Below the pieces are notes generated by a model. That model was not told the DNA's origin. It ran no database searches and saw nothing but the letters and a program-made list of their open reading frames with translations. This document shows positions 56,392 through 64,000 of a stretch of DNA of 64,000 bases, in pieces (position 1 is the stretch's first letter; every line of letters starts with the position of its first letter). The position numbers were made by a program, and so were the translations under genes. This DNA is from Erinaceus europaeus. Taxonomy: Eukaryota > Chordata > Mammalia > Eulipotyphla > Erinaceidae. The stretch spans positions 84,323,566 through 84,387,565 of the forward strand of contig NC_080175.1 of NCBI RefSeq assembly GCF_950295315.1, read 5' to 3'.

Positions 56392-56515
56392 TCAGGGAGA
56401 TTGTGCAGTAGTAGCACACAAGACGGACAGTGGCAGCACATACAGAGAGACTACAGAATTGTTTCCAGCACAACTAGTAACTACAGCTGAAAATTGGTCT
56501 GGTAAATAAATTTTT
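56392..56515 (+). mobile_element. Possible old SINE
   Basis: GATCAGGGAGATTGTGCAGT, TAGTAGCACACAAGACGG, TTGGTCTGGTAAATAAAT with an A-rich end. Weak. Confidence 0.3.
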
Positions 56516-56845
56516 AAAAAAGGAGGCAGGATATGCAATGAAATATATGAAAATCGGCCACTTACAAAATAATTCTGATACTATCATTTTTTTATATAAC
56601 AGTCACAGAAGACATTAGCATATTTTTGAGACGATTGGTTTTGTAAAGAAAGTATGAATAGAAGGAATGAATCCAGGTGGAAGCACTGTAAATATTCTAG
56701 TAAGAATATAATAAAATGAGAACAATAGCAAGAGGTGTGGTAAGAGATTGTCAGGTTCACATAGTTTAAAGCCATATTTTGTTGAAAATAGCCATGGATG
56801 GAATGTAAGGAAAAGAAAGATGCAATAGATGTAATGTGAGAAAGC

Positions 56846-56940
56846 AAGGAAAGAAGGAAAGAAGAAAGGGAAGGAAGGAGGAAGGGAGGAAAGAAGGAAG
56901 AAAAAAGAACGAGAAGAAAGGAAGAAAAAAAGAGAAAAGA
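56846..56940. repeat. GAAGGAAA-type purine repeat
   Basis: About 95 bp with almost only A and G (GGAAAGAAGG, GGAAGGAAGGAGGAAGG variants), imperfect. Confidence 0.9.
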
Positions 56941-57177
56941 TATAATGGATAATTACAGCAACTCTGGTCTGAATAGCTTGGGAGGATGGAGTTACTTAAC
57001 TGATATGGGGAGACCATTGGCCAGACTACTAACAGACAGTGAGCAGATTTGGTGGGATGTGGTATATGATTCAAAGTGCTCCAAGTTTGCCTTTGGCAGT
57101 TTACAAATAGTCTTAGACATTAGAGGCTTTCTTCTTCTAGCATTTGCCCTTCTTCCGTAGCCAGTCAACAGCGTCAG

Positions 57178-57383
57178 GTTGAAAGCTGTGGCACCTGGTT
57201 GAGCACACATGTTAAAATGTGCAAGAACCAGAGTTCGAGTACTTGGCCCCACTTGCAGAGGGAAAGATTTGCCAGCAGTGAAGCAGGGCTGCAGATATCT
57301 CTCTGTTTCTCTCCCTATCACACTATTCTCTCTTGACTTCTGGCTGTCTCTATCCAATAAATTAATAAAGATAATAAAAAAGT
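57178..57383 (+). mobile_element. SINE family B
   Basis: GTTGAAAGCTGTGGCACCTG head, CAGAGTTCGAGTACTTGGCC box B, CAGGGCTGCAGATATCTC, CTCTATCCAATAAATTAAT tail. Confidence 0.85.
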
Positions 57384-60300
57384 AAAAATCTTAGATGTTA
57401 TATGGACTAGCATTTTAAAATCTGATTACAATACTTAGTAACACTACTTTTCCATTTATAAGAATACAGCTGCCTTCCAGTACTACAACATTTTATGGTT
57501 TTCAATGACTGTCACTACTTTCATGAATTTTGCTTCATCTATTCATTGTGAAGATCCTTATAAAGTAACGATGTATCTTAAATAGAGCTTTTATTTTTCT
57601 GATCTACAATGCATTTGAAAGAGAATTTTGTTTCTGTAGAACATTTTCTTCAGGCTATTTCAAAGACATAAAGATACACATAAATGTATTCAAAACTAGT
57701 GGACACTAGTTGATCTACATAAGAAACATCTACTGACAGCAATTGCTAATTAAATTATAGAAAATAGCTACCAGCATTATATGTAAAATACACATAAATT
57801 TTACTATCCTCATGAGTGTTTCCCAAGAAGATATTTAAGGTCTTATCTCTAAGCAAAATATATATGCAATTTGATTGGGTAGAGAATGGTGGATTTTTCT
57901 CTGTATCTAATTTATCTAATTGAGTTCTCTTTTATACTTAATTGCAATATCTTTAACTTTTAATAGAATGTAAATATATGTTAACCACAGAATTCAATAT
58001 TTGTAATTATGGATATCTTAGCAAATATTAGCAGAATAGTAAAACCTAGTAAGATATTTGTGTCATCTGTGCTAAATTGTACATATATGTGTGTATATAT
58101 ACATACACACACACACACACACATATATATAAAGAACAGTTCTAATCCATATATACAAGTATTACTTATTACTGTGAATGCTTCTAAATTCTTGCTTTTT
58201 CATAATTACCTAAAATGAAGAGTTAACTTTTGCGATAATTACTGTTAACTATATCATCTAACACCCTATTTTAATCTAATATTTTTATCGAGATATAATT
58301 GATATTGTAGAAATTTAAAGCAAACCATATACTTGTTTATTAATAGTTTCATATACTTTATTAGATAACTGTCTATAAATTGCTCTATTGAACCAAAGAG
58401 AATACTTCATTTTATACTAGTAATAAAGAGCCTGATTAGTCCATAGGTGGATGACTTAGATATACACACTTATAAAGAAGATAGAGGTAGAGAATTTCAC
58501 TAAATAGCTTTAAATATTTGTTTTCACACAACTATTCCTATTAGTTCTCACATCTTCATTGTTTTGACCAAACCAGACATACTTAATGGAGAGTTCATGA
58601 AACTACAAATGCATCCATCATTGATATGTGCACAGTTGAAAACATTCACTTCCGTCTTCCTCCCAGTGGAAATCTTGGGATATCATGCTGTTTTTATCAT
58701 CACATCTTGCACAAAATGATATTTTTATAATATCTTCTTTAGTAATGAAAAAAGATGAAACTATTATACGCAATATGGCATTATCAGTTAATTCAAGATA
58801 TATGTGTTTCACTGGATAGCTTCTCAGAGCTCCTGATGATTGCTGAAGTGTCTTGGCAGCTGGCCTTGCCTGCCTTCTCTTGGTCAAACCAATTGATTTC
58901 ATGCTAGTTTCTCAAAACATTAAGATCTCCTACTAAAGTGAAAGCTACTTAAAAATAGTAACCACATCTTAATCATTACTTATCTACAGAACACCCAGCA
59001 TAATAGAGCCTGGTTTGCACTATGTGCTCTGGTAATATTTTGTAAACAGAAAAGTAAAGCAGTTGTCTATTACTGCTCAGCAAAAGAAATAATGATTGAA
59101 AAGTTACTTTGATGGTCAGTAGTGTGTTTGTTGCTGAAAGTTCCAAATGTTCTTTTACAAGGTAAACAATCAAGTATTAATCACTCAGAAGTACTGAGCA
59201 CTTGGCACACTTAAATAGGCATTTGTTCTCATACTTTCCACATCTTGCTGTAGACAATAAACTTACTTAAAAGATTAGATAGTTAAGAGAAAAACTATAC
59301 AAGTCGAAATTATTTAGCAGGAGAGTCTTTCTTTTTGCAGCTATGATAGACTTCATATGCAACTATAGTTTCTCTAAACTTAATATCCTTTTTGAAATAT
59401 GTAAATACACACATGCATGAGGACATAAATTAAAACTTGTAGCTATTTTATACTGAAAGCTAAGATGTATTTTTATCATATACAATAATAATTTATAAAA
59501 TAGTTTATCATGAAAACCTATCTCACAGGGGATTGATGATAGACTTTTCTGATTTTTTATACTTCTCAGAAATAGTAGTTTCAAATTAACAAATTCTCTA
59601 TCAGAAATAAAATTAAAGATAGAATTATGTAATACTTAGCCCTTTGCCTGAGATAGAAGGCACAATATTTTAAATACCACTAATAAAAATTATTTGAAAA
59701 AATTTAACAGAATGATAAAAAAAAACAACAATTTGTACAATAAAATAGGAAACACACTTTTCTTGGCATATATAAAAATCTCTTTGATATACTATAAAAT
59801 TAATTACTTTATGAGGAATATATATATAATTATTTTCTATAGAAGAAAAAATTACATCAGAGGCCCTAGTTCAAGTTATTTTAACTATTTCTCCAGAAAA
59901 CAATTATTATAATATTCTTTTTATTATCTAATCTTTCCATTACATCTCATGTCACTTCTCTTCCTTACTCTTTATAAAAGCATTTTTCTGAATATTTCTT
60001 TATTATCTCCCCATTACTATGATGACCTCTCCTTTTATTTTATGAATACATTTGAATACATCTTGTTCTAACCCAGGTCTCAGTAAACTGTCTAGAAACA
60101 ATTTTTTTTTTACCTCAAAGCAAGGTGTTTTAGAACTTGACCAACGGATCTTAGTATCTATGTCTTTTATTTTAGAAAGGAGTATCTGGGGGCAGGGGAG
60201 GGGGTCTAAATATCATCCCCTCAGTAGAGTGTACACTTTATCTTGCTTGAGGATCCTGTTCCACCCCTTTGCTTTGGTCTGGAAATAAACCACAAGGAGC

Positions 60301-61499
60301 AGAAGCATTTCGCATGCTGCAAAGCCACAAATGAAACTCTGGTGACAACAGATAGGTAGATCAACAGGAATGTCTATTTCCCTTAAATAGGACAAGAGTA
60401 ATGTGTTATTATGCTCCAGTTAGGGCACAATAACTTTCGCAAGAACTTTCTGAATCACATTTTTCCTCATGTTATTTAGTTTGAATAAAAATCTTTGTGT
60501 GTTAATATGGCATTCATTTCAAATTGAATACAGAGGCTCTAGCAAATTTAGTTTATAATTTATATAATTTTAGCTTATAATTTATATTTATCTTACATTC
60601 ATTTTAAAACAAAGTAGACATGAATACATAAGTAAACCAACTCTTAAAATAAAAAAGTCACCTTCCTATTAGATCTTAACACCTGGATGTATGACTGAAA
60701 TGTGCTATGCCCTACCATCACTTTATTTTTCAAATATTCATTCCTTTCAATCATGTTTGCTACAATTGTAAATGGGTCATTTTACATGAATACATAGTAT
60801 AGTCTGCACTAACTTAGTTGCCTAAAATATATATTTAGAAGAAAATTTTACAACTTTTATCTAGTTCAAATATTTAGATTTACAAGAGAAAAGAGTAAAT
60901 ATGTTTCAGGCGACCAAACTAAAAAATGAAAGCACAGAAAACTAGTCAACACTTTTGATACATTCTGTAATGTTTCCAAAACTTTCGTACAGCCTCTCCA
61001 TTCATATTTTTCTTATACAACATTGCAATTAGAAACGGAATTCTTACTGCTGGCTTATGTTTTGTATTGATTGGAATGAAAAGAAAACAGTACAGATCTA
61101 TTTCTGCATGGCAACAAATTTTGGAGAAAAGTGATCAAATTAGCACAGATCAGTAGTCAATATAATCTTTCAAAGATACTGCAGGTGTTTTGTCATTTGG
61201 TTTTGGTTAGAAAGACTTAAGTACTCCCAAATAAAGCAATCCCAATCTATAGCTCTTATCAATAATGTTCAAAGCATGCAAATTTCAATAAAAATCTGTA
61301 TGTCAGATTGTCAAGATTTTATAATAATTTCATTTTTGCATTTATTTAATTTTTTAAGTCTTTTAATTTTATGAGGCATCTCTTTCCTAAGTCACAGGGG
61401 AAAAATATTAATATATAAAGGCAGGAGTATGGAAACATACAATCATTTTCATGATATTTATAGTTGTATAAAATTGTTGTAAGAATTGAATGAGAAGGG
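57384..61499. other. EPHA3: EPHA3 intron 5, long repeat-poor stretch
   Basis: About 4.1 kb in which I recognise no SINE or LINE, apart from a TG/CA/TA microsatellite at 58081-58131. The open frame at 58618-58902 (-) is 94 codons with no recognisable motif. Confidence 0.45.
58081..58131. repeat. TG-TA-CA compound microsatellite
   Basis: ATATATGTGTGTATATATAC followed by (CA)n and ATATATATA; the TG and CA arms can fold back. Confidence 0.85.
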
Positions 61500-62033
61500 A
61501 CCAGGCTATAGGGACCTGATTACACGTACATATTACCATGCTCAAAGATCCAGGTTCAGGGGGTTGAGCAGTAGCACAGTGGGTTAAGTGCATGTGGCAC
61601 AAAGCACGCAAGGACCAGAATAAGGATCCAGGTTTGAGTCCCAGGCTCCCCACCTGCAGGGGAGTCGCTTCAAAGGTGGTGAAGCAGGTCTGCAGGTGCC
61701 CTCCTCTCTCCATTTCTCTCTGTCCTATCCAACAACAACGACAACAATAGTAACCACAACAGTAAAACAACAAGAGCAACAAAAGGGAATAAATAAATAA
61801 ATACTTTTTTAAAAAGATCCAGGTTCAGGCCCTGCTCCCCGACTACAAGTGAGATGTTTCATGAGTGGTGAAGCACACCTGCAGGTATCTCTCCTTTCTC
61901 CCTCTTTTTCTCCCTGTGCCTCCCAATTTCTTTCTGTCCTATCTAATAAAAATAGGAAAAAATGGCCACTAGAAATGGTGGATTCCTAATGCTGGTACTG
62001 AATCCCAGCGATAACCCTGGTGTCAATAAAAAT
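61500..62033 (+). mobile_element. SINE with tail module, split by a family A SINE
   Basis: The left part (61500-61560) is the head, CATATTACCATGCTC, GATCCAGGTTCAGG box B. The right part (from 61830) is CCCTGCTCCCCGACTAC, ACACCTGCAGGTATCTCTCC, CTGTCCTATCTAATAAAAAT, then GGCCACTAGAAATGGTGG, AGCGATAACCCTGGTGTC. Only the nested insertion interrupts it. Confidence 0.85.
61561..61812 (+). mobile_element. SINE family A nested in another SINE, 17-bp TSD
   Basis: GGGGTTGAGCAGTAGCACAG head, GCTCCCCACCTGCAGGGGAG, CTCTGTCCTATCCAACAAC, AGCAACAAAAGGGAATAAAT tail. AAAGATCCAGGTTCAGG at 61544-61560 and 61813-61829, perfect. The site is the box B of the older SINE. Part of the CT-rich region is deleted compared with other copies. 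Confidence 0.95.
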
Positions 62034-64000
62034 AATTGAATAAGATATTAATTATACTATCATTATAAATCATTAATCAAACTAGGAGAAGTTAGATCAG
62101 AGAGAAAGTGCTAGACTTCCCAGGTTTTGGGATTGGCTTTCTTTTTTTTACTTTTTTGATTGTGAATGTTACATAATTTCAGATTCCCTGCATATAAAGT
62201 TATCAAGCTTCACCGAGTTTTTAATTTGGTACTCACTGCAATATTTTATGGAAGACGGGAATAAATTCCTTTGGGTTCTTATTTCAATTTGGGTAATGCT
62301 GTTGCACTGATAGCATTAGAAAGTCAGAATGCAGGGCTGAGACAATAGTTTAAAAATACTGTAATATAATTAGTCTATTAATAGAATGTAGTTTTCCTTC
62401 TAAATATTTCCATTAGTCCAATTTCTCAGTCATTTGCACATATTGCAATTATCCCCTTAGGTCCTCCTATATTTAACTTAACTCCAGAGGGATGAGAAGA
62501 CAAAACTGTATCTTCTATTGTGTTAGAGATTAATAAGTGTCAGAAAATACTGAGGGAAAAGAAACATTTCGGGTATTTTTGGAAAGAGGCTGTGCAGAAA
62601 ACACAGACTAACACAAAAATGGCAATTTCGTTGTTCCTATATCTTTTGCCTTAGTTAACACCTAGCTCCTCTTCTAGCTAGTTGCCAATATACAGGCTCC
62701 TGGTAGCGTAGCACACTTTAGCCAGTAGGAAAAGGGTCAACATAATCCTCCCAGCACATTTCTGTTCCTCTAACTATAATTATGTTAAGAATCAGAAGGA
62801 AGATAGAGTAAGAATTCAGTTTACTTCTGGAAACCCCAAGGCTGTCTTTATTTGCTGATTCTCCATAGTGTTGTGATTATAAGTTGTGATAAAGATTCTG
62901 AGTAACTGACAAGCCAATCTACGGTTCTGCTTTTGTTCAGCTTATTGCTCATACAACAGATATTCACTGAGCTTCCATAGTAGGTTGTGGTGGGTGAAAG
63001 ACATCATTGATGTGTTAAATGATGTGGAATGCTTCAGGCACACACTGACACAGATAGTCAGAGTGATAGTCCCAGATGCACAGGTATCTGCTTCAATTTC
63101 AGAACACAAAGAAAGAGGCTAAATTGCCACAGAAGTGAAATGCACCAGGAAAAGTAAAATGTATATATCTGCTTATAATCTCTGAGCCTAATTCAAACTT
63201 TGTTTGTTGAGCTAGATAAAAGGTTAAGAATTCATTTCTAGGGCTCATTAATCATTCAGGTGAAGTAACATAGGCTGGATTCATCAGAGTGCAGTGCTAG
63301 AATATTTTCCCTCCTGTTTTATGGTTGATTTTCATTATATTTTAAGTTTCGGGTGCTACAGAACACTTGTGTTCATAATCTGAAAGATTATATGCAAATT
63401 ATCATGTGCCTAATTTGCTTTCAGATTACATAAATACATAGCAACATGTGTTTCTGTATGGACTATACCAATATAGTTTATTAACATGTATGGCTGCTAT
63501 TTTCCTTTTATTTTGAAACATAAAAAAAAATGCTAAGGTCTGACTGATTTCTGCACGAGGCATTTTCTTGTTATATATACTCGTGCTATGTCTAAATATC
63601 AACAGAACAAGTTTAATAGAGAAATATTTCAAAATTATGAAAATTTAAAAAATAAAAATATCTAATTTTCAGTGGAAAAAAGTTAAATTGAATTCCAATT
63701 TTAGAAAAAGGTCACTCAGAATTAGTCATTCATTTAAAAGCTCTTTGATTTTTTTGTTAAGACTTATTAAAGATATATATTCATTTATACTACGAATACT
63801 GTCACATTTTTTTGTGAAATTGCAGACCACAATTATAGGCAAAAGCACTTCTGAAAGTAAGCTGGTTGATGTTTTTAAATAAATACCCATTATTGGTTGA
63901 TTAAAATTATGCTAGTAATAAAGATCTGAACTACAGCCCCAGAATTATAGCAATAAACTGAAATGAAACAGGAGATATTACAATTGTATTTGTGATTCAG
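62034..64000. other. EPHA3: EPHA3 intron 5, unique, to window end
   Basis: No transposon, exon or structured repeat recognised in the last 2 kb. Exon 5 must lie beyond the window. Confidence 0.45.

Noticed and set aside
58618..58902. 94-codon open frame on the EPHA3 strand in intron 5
   Set aside because: No recognisable motif, no splice-site context consistent with EPHA3 phases, no Kozak-like start; one frame of this size is not surprising in 64 kb.
26532..64000. EPHA3 exon 5 (FN3 domain 1, expected 336 bp) inside the window
   Set aside because: I searched by eye for the CKKCGW, DWSW and VSITTNQA regions on the minus strand and found none; it probably lies past 64000.

Overview
This window is a piece of a mammalian chromosome, almost certainly from a hedgehog (Erinaceidae). 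The host call is an inference from the dense tRNA-derived SINEs and the LINE-1 3' ends, which I recognise as hedgehog-type from memory. The only cellular gene I can support is EPHA3, an Eph-family receptor tyrosine kinase, on the minus strand. Six consecutive internal exons are present (exons 6 to 11 in the usual Eph numbering). All have canonical splice dinucleotides, compatible phases and the expected sizes (125, 163, 103, 68, 126 and 186 bp). They encode, in order, the start and end of the second fibronectin III domain, the transmembrane helix, the juxtamembrane segment with its two regulatory tyrosines, and the first part of the kinase domain up to the region after the VAIK lysine. Exons 1-5 (beyond the high-coordinate end) and 12-17 (beyond the low-coordinate end) are not in the window.

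Layout, low to high coordinate (gene 3' to 5'): intron 11 (1-3228, partial), exon 11 (3229-3414), intron 10, exon 10 (7119-7244), intron 9, exon 9 (15347-15414), intron 8 (671 bp), exon 8 (16086-16188), intron 7, exon 7 (22785-22947), intron 6, exon 6 (26407-26531), then at least 37.4 kb of intron 5 to the window end. The introns are AT-rich. They are filled with SINEs of several families, truncated LINE-1 copies, two solo retroviral LTRs, and microsatellites, separated by repeat-poor unique stretches. Many insertions are nested and have readable target-site duplications (TSDs).

The most interesting biology is at the exon 7/intron 7 boundary. If exon 7 is not spliced, the frame reads on for 29 codons to a stop, followed at once by AATAAA and a GU-rich stretch. 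This is the layout expected for the secreted EPHA3 isoform that lacks the membrane helix and kinase. The start and end of this tail match the human soluble-isoform tail as I recall it, but the hedgehog frame is 21 codons longer in between. Other points worth a look: a NAGNAG acceptor at exon 7, an apparent extra lysine codon in exon 9, a LINE-1 insertion with a 5' inversion and an intact TSD, a LINE-1 that appears to carry a 3' transduction, a solo LTR with a perfect 6-bp TSD, a second solo LTR with a duplicated TATA motif inside an older LINE-1, a 330-bp hexanucleotide array, and several palindromes. I see no novel multi-gene system here: this is intron-rich receptor-gene sequence.
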